DNA of 26,353 nucleotides from Pirellulales bacterium (GCA_025924495.1 JAICIG010000042.1:1-26353); one strand, 5' to 3'; shown: positions 1 through 8,892, counted from the stretch's first letter. Numbers and translations: made by a program. Notes: generated from the sequence alone by a model not told the origin.

Positions 1-1
1 C

Positions 2-916
2 GTGCGCAGCGCTTTGGCAAAGAGCGAGGAAGACCTGCGCGACCACAATAGCGAAACCGGACTCGCTTCTCCCCACGACCAGCGCAAGATAGTCGTCGAG
101 CGCATTGGCCGTCTCCAAGATGACTGGCTGACCGCCACCGCCGAAGCGACCGCCAGCCGCGCTCAAGTGGAACTGCTCAAAAGTCAACTCGGCCGCCAAA
201 CCGAGACGCAGGTTACCGCTCACACCGAAGGCTTTTCCAACGAGGCGGCGGATGGAATGCAATTGCAGTTATATGCCTTGCAGCTGAAATACCAGGAATT
301 GTTAGCCAAGTATACCGACGAGCATCCGGCCGTAGCCCAGACGCGTGAACAGCTGGAAAAAGCGCAGGAGGTGTGGGACCGCGAGGCACGCTCGCGCAGC
401 CAGGTGACCACCGGCCCCAACCGCGCTTTCGAAGAAACGAAGCTGGCTTTGCTGGCTCAGGAGCCCGTACTGGCGTCCCTGGAAGCCAAAGCCGATTCGC
501 TGCTGGCCCAGTTGAAACAGGAGCGCGGCGAACTGGCCGACTTGAATGCCAATGACGTGCGTCTGGCCCGCGCTAAACGCGAAGTCGAGTTGCAGGAAGA
601 GGAATATCGGAAATACGCCGGCAATCTCGAGCAAGCGAGGATCGACCAGGCGTTGGAATTGCAGCGAATCTCAAACGTTAACGTGCTGCAGCCAGCTACG
701 TATCAACCTAAGCCTGTGCGGCCGCACAAGTTGCTTAATCTCGCCCTGGGTTTGCTCGTCGGGCTGTTTGGCGCCGCTGGCCTGGCGATCGCCGCCGAGG
801 GGCTCGATCACTCGCTGCAAAGCCCCGAAGACATCGAGAACAAACTCGGCCTGGCAACGCTGGCCTCGGTGCCGCGATTAAGGCCAGAGCATTTCACCGT
901 TCACGGGAGGAACTAG
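2..916 (+). CDS. Polysaccharide co-polymerase (Wzz/GumC-like), 5' end missing
   Basis: This is the C-terminal part of a chain-length determinant / polysaccharide co-polymerase, an inner-membrane protein that controls polymer length and export with its P-loop partner. The visible 304 residues are mostly charged, Gln/Glu/Ala/Leu-rich periplasmic coiled coil (about 1-225). A Pro-rich segment (PATYQPKPVRP) then leads into one transmembrane helix (about 243-266) and a short cytoplasmic tail with the family-typical SPEDIENKLGLATLASVPRL. The GTG at position 2 is probably internal: the N-terminal membrane helix and Wzz domain are absent, so the gene should begin left of the window. The stop is 3 nt before the next start, and a strong SD for that gene lies in this gene's last codons. 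Family is confident; the exact polymer is unknown. Confidence 0.85.
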   Translation: MRSALAKSEEDLRDHNSETGLASPHDQRKIVVERIGRLQDDWLTATAEATASRAQVELLKSQLGRQTETQVTAHTEGFSNEAADGMQLQLYALQLKYQELLAKYTDEHPAVAQTREQLEKAQEVWDREARSRSQVTTGPNRAFEETKLALLAQEPVLASLEAKADSLLAQLKQERGELADLNANDVRLARAKREVELQEEEYRKYAGNLEQARIDQALELQRISNVNVLQPATYQPKPVRPHKLLNLALGLLVGLFGAAGLAIAAEGLDHSLQSPEDIENKLGLATLASVPRLRPEHFTVHGRN

Positions 917-919
917 GCC

Positions 920-1600
920 TTGATCACCAGCTCTCGCCAACGGTCCATGCCGTCGACAGAATTGCTTCAAGCAGCCGTTTCGAGCGAAGGACAAGAATAC
1001 TTTCGCCCATTAATCGATCGCCTGCGCCTGGCGCCTGGCGGTCAGGGCGCCCTGCGAACGCTGGGGATCACGAGTTGCTACAGCGGCGAAGGGGTTAGCA
1101 CCGTCGTCGCCCAACTCGCCATTGCAGCGGCGCTTGATAGAGACAAGAGAGTGCTCGTGGTTGATGCCAACCCGACGCGGCCTGCGTTGCACCGAATGTT
1201 CGACGTGGCGAGTGGTCCGGGCTGGACGGATCTTGTGCAGGCGTCGGTCGATCTCTCGGCTGCCGTCCAGGCGTCGGAAATCCCGAATTTGAGCGTACTT
1301 GCCGGCGGCGATTCGCGAAGCGCCGCGGACGCGTCGCGTCTGAGCCGAGCGGTAGGCGAGCTGCAAGTCGATTTCGACCTGGTCGTCTTTGATCTGCCGG
1401 CGGCGGGCGAGGCCTCAAGCGCCGATCGGCTGGCTTCGCTCGTGGACGGCGTGCTACTTGTCGTTGAATCCGAGCGCGTGCGCTGGCAAGTCGCTCAACG
1501 AACGAAAGAGCGCCTGCTGCGCGGCGACGCACGATTGCTGGGCGCCGTGCTCAATAAACGTCAGAAGCACGTGCCGGGCTGGCTCTATCGGACGTTGTGA
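920..1600 (+). CDS. CpsD/CapB-like P-loop protein (BY-kinase family) with altered Walker A
   Basis: A 226-residue MinD/ParA-fold protein, the usual cytoplasmic partner of the co-polymerase just upstream. It starts at TTG 920, chosen because GGAGGA at 906-911 lies 8 nt upstream; the in-frame ATG at 947 has no SD. The P-loop reads SGEGVST (residues 55-61), so the Walker A lysine is Val59. Walker A' (VLVVDANPTRP, 78-88) and Walker B (DLVVFD, 153-158) are intact. The C terminus (GWLYRTL) has one tyrosine rather than the Tyr cluster of Wzc/CpsD kinases. The family normally autophosphorylates on tyrosine to control polymerisation. Losing the lysine suggests weak or absent kinase activity, or a scaffold role, but that is inference. 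A gap of 210 nt follows. Confidence 0.8.
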   Translation: MITSSRQRSMPSTELLQAAVSSEGQEYFRPLIDRLRLAPGGQGALRTLGITSCYSGEGVSTVVAQLAIAAALDRDKRVLVVDANPTRPALHRMFDVASGPGWTDLVQASVDLSAAVQASEIPNLSVLAGGDSRSAADASRLSRAVGELQVDFDLVVFDLPAAGEASSADRLASLVDGVLLVVESERVRWQVAQRTKERLLRGDARLLGAVLNKRQKHVPGWLYRTL

Positions 1601-1810
1601 CGGAAGAGCCCGAAGTCGGGCGAATTCATGGGCGGAACAGCGGGCCGCAAGGCGGCGGCTCGTCATCGGGGGAGGGGCAATCTGTAAGAATGGCGCAGGC
1701 CAAATCGAGTCGCGAAGGCTTGATCCGTTGTGGCATCCGCCTGCATCTGACCGCGCCGCGGATGCTCTGGAATTCATAAGCACTTTTCATCGAACAGCGA
1801 TTGAAATTAT

Positions 1811-2893
1811 ATGCCTTTGCCGAAGCTTCTTAACATCGCCCGCTGCCTGATCGTCCGGCCAGCACCGAATGACTGGTGCGATCTGCACGACCCGATCGCC
1901 ATGCGGCGAGTCATTGAATGCGAACGTGCTCGAACCGATCGGAACGCCGACCCGTTCACCCTCATTACTTTATCGGCGCGGCAGGCGGAAGATCGCCGGA
2001 CGCTGCTGCATCTGGCGCCTACCTTGAAGCGCCGGCTGCGCCTGATCGACGCGGCTGGTTGGCTGGACCGGGGACAGTTGGCAGTCGTGCTGCCCAGCAC
2101 TCCGGTATCAGGCGCCTGGAAGGTGGCTGACGATCTTTGTCTGAGCCTACCGGACGATCACGCGTTGCCCGCCTGCAAAGTCTATTGTTACCCTTCCGAC
2201 TGGCCGGCCGACGAGCAGCAGGCCTTGCCCGATGCGGATGCGAGGCGGCGCGACGGCGAACGAGCCGAACCGCTCGAGACGTTGTGCTCGCCTTCGATGC
2301 CGCACTGGAAGCGCGGACTCGACATTCTCGGAGCGAGCGCCGGTTTGACGCTGTTGTCTCCCTTGATGCTTGGCGTGGCGGTTGCCATCAAGCTCAGCTC
2401 GCCTGGTCCGGTGCTATTCGCGCAAGCGCGCTCCGGAAGACTGGGCAGACGCTTCACGATGTATAAGTTCCGCTCGATGGTCGTCGATGCTGAACAGCGC
2501 AAGCAGGCCCTATTGGCGCTGAACGAGCAGGACGGTCCCGCATTCAAGATCAAGGCCGATCCCCGCGTCACCCGACTCGGGCGGTTTCTGCGCACAACCA
2601 GCATTGATGAATTGCCGCAGTTGATCAACGTGCTCAAGGGCGACATGTCGCTCGTCGGTCCGCGGCCATTGCCGTGCAGCGAATCGGAGGCCTGCGCGAG
2701 ATGGCAACGGCGTCGGCTTGACGTGACTCCGGGGTTGACCTGCATTTGGCAGGTGAAAGGGCGCTCCCGGGTGTCGTTCTCCGAATGGTGCCGGATGGAT
2801 TTGCAGTACGTCGAGTCTCGCAGCTTTCTGCACGACGTCACGCTGATCGCGAAGACCGTGCCCGCAGTGCTGTTGCGAAAAGGGGCGCGCTGA
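1811..2893 (+). CDS. Polyisoprenyl-phosphate sugar-1-phosphate transferase with N-terminal GGDEF-like domain
   Basis: This is the likely initiating enzyme: it moves a sugar-1-phosphate from a nucleotide sugar to undecaprenyl phosphate at the inner membrane. Residues 165-360 form a bacterial sugar transferase domain (PF02397 type): hydrophobic helix 170-195, SSPGPVLFAQ, RRFTMYKFRSM (213-223), the TSIDELPQLINVLKGDMSLVGPRP core and the later TPGLTCIWQV. The multi-helix N-terminal region of WbaP is replaced by about 130 soluble residues. Their pattern (ECERARTD, then RLRLIDAAGWLDRGQLAVVLPST, then GAWKVADDL) resembles a degenerate GGDEF fold without a GGDEF signature. The ATG at 1811 has no obvious SD. 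A later in-frame ATG at 1901 would cut the start of the extra domain and also lacks an SD, so the start is uncertain. Transferase function is confident; donor sugar unknown. Confidence 0.9.
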   Translation: MPLPKLLNIARCLIVRPAPNDWCDLHDPIAMRRVIECERARTDRNADPFTLITLSARQAEDRRTLLHLAPTLKRRLRLIDAAGWLDRGQLAVVLPSTPVSGAWKVADDLCLSLPDDHALPACKVYCYPSDWPADEQQALPDADARRRDGERAEPLETLCSPSMPHWKRGLDILGASAGLTLLSPLMLGVAVAIKLSSPGPVLFAQARSGRLGRRFTMYKFRSMVVDAEQRKQALLALNEQDGPAFKIKADPRVTRLGRFLRTTSIDELPQLINVLKGDMSLVGPRPLPCSESEACARWQRRRLDVTPGLTCIWQVKGRSRVSFSEWCRMDLQYVESRSFLHDVTLIAKTVPAVLLRKGAR

Positions 2894-2926
2894 GATGTAC
2901 CGCCGGCAGACCGCCAGCGCACTTGG

Positions 2927-4309
2927 ATGCATGAACCGGAAAGCGACGGGAAGCCTTCCGTGAGCGAACCGATGGAGTCGAGCGTTAGCAATTCGGCGAC
3001 GTGGTCGTTTCCGGCCATCACGCGCTGCTGGTCGCTCGCGCGCAAGATCGGCCGCGATCGGGCAGACGCCATTAATACCGTCGGCACGTCGCTGGCCGTG
3101 TTTTTCATGACTGCAATCCAGGGCGTGCTCTTGGCTCGCATCCTTGGTCCCGAAGCGCGCGGCGAGTACAGCGCCCTCGCGTTCTACACGCAAACGCTGA
3201 CTTACATCGGCTTGCTGGGCGCGCTGTTGGCCATCGCCCGTCGGGCGGCGCAAAGAGTCGAAAACTATCAGGACTTGAGCCGCTCTGCCTTGCGTCTGGG
3301 GGCTGCCACCGGTGCAGCCACGATCGGCGTGACAACCTTGCTGTTGTTTGCAGGCCTGCCGGCTGACAAACGCTTCCTCGCACCGCTGGGCATCGTCTGC
3401 GCGCTATTGCTGCCCTGCGAGCATATTCGACTTTCGCTCCTGGCCGTCGACCAGGGGCGCGGCCAGTTTCGTCGTTTCAATCTATTGCGGCTGTCGGCCG
3501 CCTGCACATTTCCACTGGCGCTGCTCTTGCCGTGGGCCATGGGTCTGGACTCCTTGCCGCTGGTGGTCGGATTGACGGTTGCCGCGTCCGCCGCGAGTCT
3601 GCTGCTGACGCTCTCGGCCGGGGAACGCGTTTCGTGGCGAGGACCGATTTCGCCGGCGCCGTCCAAGTTATTGCGAGAAGGTTTGCCGTATGCCGCCGCA
3701 TTGGCCGCCAGCGACGTCTTCAATCGATTGGACATGCTGCTCGTCTTGTGGCTCGCCGATCTTACCTCGCAGGGCTACTACGCGGCCGCCGTGCCAGCCG
3801 CCAATTTGCTGATCGTCGCTCCCAATGCATTGTCGATCTTCAGTTTCAACGCAGGCGCGAGACTCGAGGAACGGCATGATTTGCGCTCGATGCTTCGTGT
3901 TGGCGCCGGTATTGCCATCTTCCAGGCCTGCTCAGCCGTGGCTTTCGCCGCCATGCTGGAACCTTTGATGGTGCTTGTCTACGGCGAGAGGTTTCGCGGC
4001 GCCGTGACGTTGGCGCTCGCGCTGCTACCCGCTTATGCAATCAATGGCTGCTCGCAGGTGGCCGAGGGTTACTTGCGCGGCCGCGGCAAACCCTCGGCCG
4101 GAATTTGGGCGCGCGTGGCTGGTTGCGCCGCGATGGCCTTGGCGGTGCCACTTTTATTTTCCCGCTGGCAGACGTTGAGCATTCCCATCGCAGCATCGAT
4201 AGGACAGGCCGTGGCCGGATTGTGGATCTCTTGGGCCGTGTGGACCGACGCACGCCGATCGGTCGAGCAAGCGGACGACATCGTCCCGGCGGCGGAGGCG
4301 GTCGCATGA
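2927..4309 (+). CDS. Wzx-like polysaccharide flippase
   Basis: A 460-residue polytopic membrane protein with about 12 hydrophobic segments after a soluble N terminus of about 50 residues. The pattern near residues 50-90 (TSLAVFFMTAIQGVLLARILGPEARGEY split over helix 1 and its loop) is characteristic of polysaccharide biosynthesis/MATE-like flippases, which turn lipid-linked repeat units across the inner membrane. Its place between the initiating transferase and the polymerase fits that role. The ATG at 2927 has a weak upstream signal. The in-frame GTG at 2960 sits 6 nt after a GGGAAG and is a reasonable alternative start. The stop overlaps the next ATG by ATGA, implying coupled translation. 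Family is confident; substrate is not known. Confidence 0.85.
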   Translation: MHEPESDGKPSVSEPMESSVSNSATWSFPAITRCWSLARKIGRDRADAINTVGTSLAVFFMTAIQGVLLARILGPEARGEYSALAFYTQTLTYIGLLGALLAIARRAAQRVENYQDLSRSALRLGAATGAATIGVTTLLLFAGLPADKRFLAPLGIVCALLLPCEHIRLSLLAVDQGRGQFRRFNLLRLSAACTFPLALLLPWAMGLDSLPLVVGLTVAASAASLLLTLSAGERVSWRGPISPAPSKLLREGLPYAAALAASDVFNRLDMLLVLWLADLTSQGYYAAAVPAANLLIVAPNALSIFSFNAGARLEERHDLRSMLRVGAGIAIFQACSAVAFAAMLEPLMVLVYGERFRGAVTLALALLPAYAINGCSQVAEGYLRGRGKPSAGIWARVAGCAAMALAVPLLFSRWQTLSIPIAASIGQAVAGLWISWAVWTDARRSVEQADDIVPAAEAVA

Positions 4310-5631
4310 GCAATGCCGCAGTCGCCATCTCCCAGTTGCCGTTCGAAGCGCCGCGCGAGCACAGTGAAGGATTTTCGCTTTCAGCAGCGGCCGGCGCCTT
4401 GCTCTTGGGCTCGGCCGTGTTCTTCAGCAACGCCAACCTTCGCGCGCATGTCGATGGCGAGAAATTCTCCATCGACTTCGAAGACCTGTTGCGGTTGGCG
4501 ATCTGTGGCGCCTGCGGTCTTTATGGGCTCCTGCGACTGCCGCGGACGATTCCGTACTTTTCTCGCTCGGCGGGCTTATGGGGACTGGCTTTCTGCGTCT
4601 GGGCCACGCTAACGATTCCGCTGGCGGAGAGCCCGACTTACTGTTTGGCGGGATGTTTGGCCTTATGGTGCATGTTTCTGTTCGCTCCGGCCGTGTTACT
4701 GGAATTGGGCGGCAAACGCATCCTGTGGATCGTCTTATTCACGCTCGTCTTGTACATGGTGGGCTCGTGGCTGGCCTACTTTGTCTGGCCCGAACTCGGT
4801 CGCTCGGAGTTCTTCATGACGGAGCGCGAGGTGAAGTATCGGTTGGGCGGTTTGGGCGGCGCGCAGCAACTCGGACTCATGGCCGCCTGGCTGATCGGCA
4901 CGGCGCTTGCGTTGCGAACGGAAGCGGGCGCTAGCTGGCGCGCAATTCTGGGGCCGACCCTGTTGGCGCTCAGCGTCTTGCCATTTACCGAGAGCCGCAC
5001 GGCGATGCTGGTCGCGATGGCAATCGGCACGCTCTTCGTATGGCGGCGCTTCAGTCGCGCCGCCGTACTGGTGGGCGGCTGCGCCGCGGCGGCGACGGCT
5101 TGCATGACGCTGCTGGCCATACAGTCAGGATTGGTCAAACTCGACTCAAGCGGTCTCGACGGCGCGCTGGAAAAAGTCTCCCGCTCCGGCAAGATCGAAG
5201 AGATCTATAACTTGACAGGCCGGACGGAAGTGTGGGGCTTCGTCCTCGGCGAAATTGCCAGGTCGCCGGTGATCGGCTACGGCTATGGCTGTTCACGCTA
5301 TGTGCTGGCTCGTTATCCGGGCAGCTCGTCGGACAATTTCCAGCCGCGACACGCGCACAACCTCTGGCTCGACGTGGCCGTCGCCACGGGCCTGATCGGC
5401 GTTTTTCTTTACGGCGGAATGGTGCTGCAACAACTGGTCGGCTTTGTCAGAAGCCCGAGCGCGTTTCCCGACATTGCGCTCATCGTGGTGCTAGTCGCGG
5501 GCAATACCGAGCCGGTGCTGTTCGGCGCGATGCCGAAAACGCACACGGTGCTGTGGCTGATTGCGTTGTTCTGGCGACGTTTTGCCGCGCCGGGCGATCC
5601 TGAATTGCTGCGTGGGGAGGCTGTGCGATGA
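4306..5631 (+). CDS. O-antigen polymerase/ligase-family (Wzy-like) membrane protein
   Basis: A 441-residue polytopic membrane protein. The frame stays open upstream into the flippase gene, but the ATG at 4306 is the start I favour: it overlaps the flippase stop (ATGA) and follows the GGCGGAGGCGG purine tract at 4289-4299. Ten or so hydrophobic segments surround a large periplasmic loop (about residues 270-360). That loop holds the family hallmarks TGRTEVW (about 304-310), IGYGYG, and PRHAHNLWLDVAVATG (about 346-361), seen in PF04932 O-antigen ligase/polymerase proteins. With a flippase upstream and a co-polymerase in the same run, polymerase is more likely than ligase, but sequence alone cannot separate the two. 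It ends with an ATGA overlap into the next glycosyltransferase. Confidence 0.85.
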   Translation: MSNAAVAISQLPFEAPREHSEGFSLSAAAGALLLGSAVFFSNANLRAHVDGEKFSIDFEDLLRLAICGACGLYGLLRLPRTIPYFSRSAGLWGLAFCVWATLTIPLAESPTYCLAGCLALWCMFLFAPAVLLELGGKRILWIVLFTLVLYMVGSWLAYFVWPELGRSEFFMTEREVKYRLGGLGGAQQLGLMAAWLIGTALALRTEAGASWRAILGPTLLALSVLPFTESRTAMLVAMAIGTLFVWRRFSRAAVLVGGCAAAATACMTLLAIQSGLVKLDSSGLDGALEKVSRSGKIEEIYNLTGRTEVWGFVLGEIARSPVIGYGYGCSRYVLARYPGSSSDNFQPRHAHNLWLDVAVATGLIGVFLYGGMVLQQLVGFVRSPSAFPDIALIVVLVAGNTEPVLFGAMPKTHTVLWLIALFWRRFAAPGDPELLRGEAVR

Positions 5632-6833
5632 TCGCCGCATCTTTAGCCGCTCCCGTGCACAAGTTAACCGCAACGACCGACCAGGTCCTGGCTGCTCATG
5701 TCGTGCTGTTGACGAATTTCATCCCTCCGCACCAGCGGCCGTTATTTAGCGAGCTTTCCCGGCGCGTCGAGAAACTGACGATCCTGATCTCGACGCCCAT
5801 GGAATCGGACCGGCACTGGGAGACAGACCACGGTTCGCTCGATGTGCAATTGCTGCGTACTTGGACGTTGCGCCGTCCTTGGAAACATCCTGCCGGATTC
5901 TCCGATCGGCTCCATGTCCACGTGCCGCTGAATCTCCTGAGCGCCCTCGGCAAGTTGAATCCCGACGTCGTATTGTCCTCGGCACTCGGCTTCACCACGC
6001 TCGGCGCCGCCGCCTACAAAGCCCTGCGAAGGATTCCGCTGCTGGTGTGGGTCGGACTTTCCGAACATACCGAGCGAGGCCGGGGGCGAGCGCGAAACTG
6101 GCTGCGGCGGCGGTTAATCCGATCGATCGACCAGATCCTGGTCAACGGTCAGAGCGGCGCCAGGTATTTGCGGCAGCTTGGCTTTTCTGATGCGCAGATC
6201 TCACACGTCCCCTACACGACCGAACCTGATTTGTGGGATCAATGCCCGCTAACTCGCGACGCACACACCGCGCATCGCTTGTTGTTTGTCGGTCAATTGA
6301 ATGAACGTAAAGGCATTGTGCCGTTCACCGAGCAGTTGGCGCGCTGGAGCACTGCGCATCCGGAGCGGCGGGTGGAATTCTCGATTATCGGTTCCGGACA
6401 GCTCCGCGAGCGATTGGAAGCAATCGACTTGCCCGTAAATCTTTCGCTCGAGCTACTCGGCGAATGCAGTTTCGCTCAAATCGCCGAGCAATATGCGCGC
6501 TCGGGAATCCTTGCTTTTCCCACGCTGGCCGATGAGTGGGGCATGGTCGTCAACGAGGCCCTGGCCTCGGGATTGCCGGTGCTGGGGAGCGTTTACAGCC
6601 AGGCCGCCGCAGAGCTCTGCGAGGAAGGCAAGACGGGCTGGCTATTCCGGCCTGACGCGCCGGATGAGCTGCAACGGGCTCTGGATTCCGCTCTGAGCGC
6701 CTCGCCCGAGCGACTCGACGAGATGCGCCAAGCAGCTCGCGCGCGTGTAGCGCCGATCACGCCGGGGAATTCGGCGGAGCAAATCGTGCGGGCATTGCGT
6801 ACGGTGATGGCTCGTCGAGGAGGCCGCCGATGA
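5628..6833 (+). CDS. GT4-family glycosyltransferase
   Basis: A 401-residue GT-B glycosyltransferase that probably adds one sugar of the repeat unit on the cytoplasmic face of the membrane. The N-terminal half starts with AAHVVLLTNFIPPHQRPLFSEL, a GT4 acceptor-domain start. The C-terminal half has LLFVGQLNERKG (about 223-234), then the donor-site segment TLADEWGMVVNEALASGLPVLGS, where the usual E-x7-E reads D-x7-E. Such DEWG variants occur in GT4 enzymes. There is no signal peptide or transmembrane helix. The start ATG overlaps the polymerase stop (ATGA) and the gene itself ends with ATGA into the next gene. Donor and acceptor sugars cannot be told. Confidence 0.88.
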   Translation: MIAASLAAPVHKLTATTDQVLAAHVVLLTNFIPPHQRPLFSELSRRVEKLTILISTPMESDRHWETDHGSLDVQLLRTWTLRRPWKHPAGFSDRLHVHVPLNLLSALGKLNPDVVLSSALGFTTLGAAAYKALRRIPLLVWVGLSEHTERGRGRARNWLRRRLIRSIDQILVNGQSGARYLRQLGFSDAQISHVPYTTEPDLWDQCPLTRDAHTAHRLLFVGQLNERKGIVPFTEQLARWSTAHPERRVEFSIIGSGQLRERLEAIDLPVNLSLELLGECSFAQIAEQYARSGILAFPTLADEWGMVVNEALASGLPVLGSVYSQAAAELCEEGKTGWLFRPDAPDELQRALDSALSASPERLDEMRQAARARVAPITPGNSAEQIVRALRTVMARRGGRR

Positions 6834-8053
6834 GAGTCATTCTGGCGCATAACTTCTATCAGCAGCCCGGCGGCGAAGATCAGGTATTCGCTGATGAAAT
6901 GGCATTGCTCCGCAGCGCCGGCCACGAGGTTCACGCCTTTACGTTGCACAACGACAGCGTGAGCTCATATTCCCGGATCGGGCTGGCGCTTTCGACGCTC
7001 TGGAACCGTCGCGCGGCGGCCGAATTGCGCCGGCTGGTGCGTTCCACAGGCGCCGAGGTCGTTCATTTTCACAATACCTTTCCGCTGATGTCTCCGGCAG
7101 CCTACGAGGCGGCGCGTGCGGCGGGCGCGGCCGTCGTACAGACGTTGCACAATTACCGGCTGCTTTGCCCCGGCGCCAACTTCTTCCGCGACGGCAAGCC
7201 ATGCGAATCGTGCCTATCGAGGCGATTTGCCTGGCCGGCCGTGCAGCATGCTTGTTACCGCAACAGCCGCTCGGCGACCGCGGTGACGGCCGCGATGCTC
7301 GCCGCGCACCGATGGCGCGGAACGTGGTTGAAGGGGGTCGACGCCTACATTGCGCTTACCGAATTCGCACGCAGTAAACTGATCGAAGGCGGTTTGCCGG
7401 CGGAGCGGATTTTCATTAAGCCGAATTTTGTGGCTCCCGACCCATCGCCTGGCGAAGGCAGCGGCGGATATGCCTTATTTGTCGGTCGCCTCTCGCAGGA
7501 AAAAGGGGTCACGAATTTGCTAGCCGCCTGGAAGCGGTTGAAAGGGGTCGTGCCGCTCCGAATTGTCGGCGACGGCCCTTTGGCCGATCAGGTCCGCGAT
7601 GCGGCCGCAGGCGATGCTGCGATTCAATGGCTTGGAGTACAGCCGCTGGAAAAAGTACATCAAATGCTGGGCAAGGCAGGCTTTCTGGTCTGCGCCTCGG
7701 CTTGCTACGAAGGTTTGCCCAAGACCATCGTCGAATCTTTCGCCAAAGGCACGCCCGTCCTGGCGCCGCGGCTGGGCGCGATGGCTGAAGTGGTCGACCA
7801 CGGCCGCACGGGTCTGCATTTCGAACCCGGCGACGTCGCATCACTTGCCGGGCTAGCATTGATTCTGGCTGCCGATCCCGCCATGCGTAAGCGGATGCGC
7901 AGCGAGGCGCGCGCGGAGTTCGAATCCAAGTATGCAGCCCCGCGGAACTACGAACTGCTGATGACTATTTATGGTCACGCGTTTGCGCATTCAGCCGGCA
8001 CGGTTGAACTGCCCGAAGTTAAGCCGACGTGCGAGGAGGCGCCATGCTGTTAA
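6830..8053 (+). CDS. GT4-family glycosyltransferase
   Basis: A 407-residue retaining GT-B glycosyltransferase, cytoplasmic or membrane-associated. It starts MRVILAHNFYQQPGGEDQVF, the glycine-rich first loop and acceptor side. Residues near 85-110 read EVVHFHNTFPLMSP, then TLHNYRLLCPGANFF with a Cys-containing segment (PCESCLSRRF), a feature of one GT4 subgroup. The donor domain has YALFVGRLSQEKGV and a complete E-x7-E (E295 and E303 in YEGLPKTIVESFAKGTPV). The start is fixed by the ATGA overlap with the preceding gene. Its 3' end overlaps the WecG-like gene by 10 nt. It probably builds the same repeat unit as its neighbours; specificity unknown. Confidence 0.9.
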   Translation: MRVILAHNFYQQPGGEDQVFADEMALLRSAGHEVHAFTLHNDSVSSYSRIGLALSTLWNRRAAAELRRLVRSTGAEVVHFHNTFPLMSPAAYEAARAAGAAVVQTLHNYRLLCPGANFFRDGKPCESCLSRRFAWPAVQHACYRNSRSATAVTAAMLAAHRWRGTWLKGVDAYIALTEFARSKLIEGGLPAERIFIKPNFVAPDPSPGEGSGGYALFVGRLSQEKGVTNLLAAWKRLKGVVPLRIVGDGPLADQVRDAAAGDAAIQWLGVQPLEKVHQMLGKAGFLVCASACYEGLPKTIVESFAKGTPVLAPRLGAMAEVVDHGRTGLHFEPGDVASLAGLALILAADPAMRKRMRSEARAEFESKYAAPRNYELLMTIYGHAFAHSAGTVELPEVKPTCEEAPCC

Positions 8054-8892
8054 TTCCTCAAGAACCGTCGTTACAAAATGACGAACACACAGAGGTCGCC
8101 TGGCCGCGCAAGGTCGATTTATTCGGCATTGGCATGACGCCGACCACTTACGACCAGGCCACGGCGGTCATTCTCGCAGCCGCCTCGCGCCGTGCGTCGG
8201 CGGTCGTGGCGTGCCAGGCGGTCCACGCCGTCATGACCGCCTGCGGCGATGCGGAACTGAAACGTCGCGTCAATGAATTCCAAATGCTCACGCCCGACGG
8301 GCAGCCGGTCCGCTGGGCGATGAACCTATTGCACCGCACGGGCTTGCGCGAGCGCGTCTACGGCCCCGAATTGACGTTGCGGCTGTGCCGCGCCGCGGCG
8401 GAGCAGGGCGTTGCGATTTATCTATACGGCGGTTCTCCGGAAGTGCTGGAAAAACTCCAGCAAAACCTGCTGAGAGATTGCCCCGGGCTTCGGTTTGCGG
8501 GGGCCGAGTCCCCGCCGTTTCGTCCGCTTTCGCCCGACGAGGATCGAGCGGTGATCGAACGCATTAACGCCAGTGGCGCCGGGCTCGTATTTATCGGCTT
8601 GGGCTGCCCGAAGCAGGACCATTTTGCCTACGAGCACCGCCACACCATCCATGCCGTGCAACTATGCGTTGGCGCCGCCTTCGATTTTCACGCGGGCGCC
8701 AAACCGATGGCCCCGGAGTGGATGCAGCGCCGGGGCCTGGAATGGCTGTTCCGTCTGTATCAAGAGCCGCGCCGTCTGTGGCGTCGCTATTTGACCACCA
8801 ATTCTCTGTTTGTAGCCAAGCTGGCGGGCGCCTGGTTCCGCCAGATCGCCAGGAAGAAAGCACCAGTAGTTGAGTACGAGGAAGGAAGATGA
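8044..8892 (+). CDS. WecG/TagA/CpsF-family glycosyltransferase (GT26)
   Basis: A 282-residue enzyme of the family that transfers a hexosamine-type sugar (ManNAc or ManNAcA in the known members) to a lipid-linked acceptor. I chose ATG 8044 rather than the upstream in-frame GTG at 8029 because GAGGAGG at 8032-8038 is a near-perfect SD for it. Visible family features in order: FGIGMTPTTYDQA (N-terminal), VACQAVHAVMTA, MLTPDGQPVRWA carrying the conserved catalytic-type Asp, YLYGGSPEVLEKL, FIGLGCPKQDHF (the GxGxPKQ motif), and VGAAFDFHAGAKPMAPEWMQRRGLEW split over the C-terminal core. The start lies within the previous gene's 3' end and the stop overlaps the next ATG (ATGA), so it is translationally coupled on both sides. 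Confidence 0.92.
   Translation: MLLIPQEPSLQNDEHTEVAWPRKVDLFGIGMTPTTYDQATAVILAAASRRASAVVACQAVHAVMTACGDAELKRRVNEFQMLTPDGQPVRWAMNLLHRTGLRERVYGPELTLRLCRAAAEQGVAIYLYGGSPEVLEKLQQNLLRDCPGLRFAGAESPPFRPLSPDEDRAVIERINASGAGLVFIGLGCPKQDHFAYEHRHTIHAVQLCVGAAFDFHAGAKPMAPEWMQRRGLEWLFRLYQEPRRLWRRYLTTNSLFVAKLAGAWFRQIARKKAPVVEYEEGR

Noticed and set aside
1608..1621. Hairpin GCCCGA/TCGGGC just after the CpsD-like gene
   Set aside because: The loop is only 2 nt and no T-run follows; the polysaccharide genes probably read through. The rest of the 210-nt gap shows no gene.
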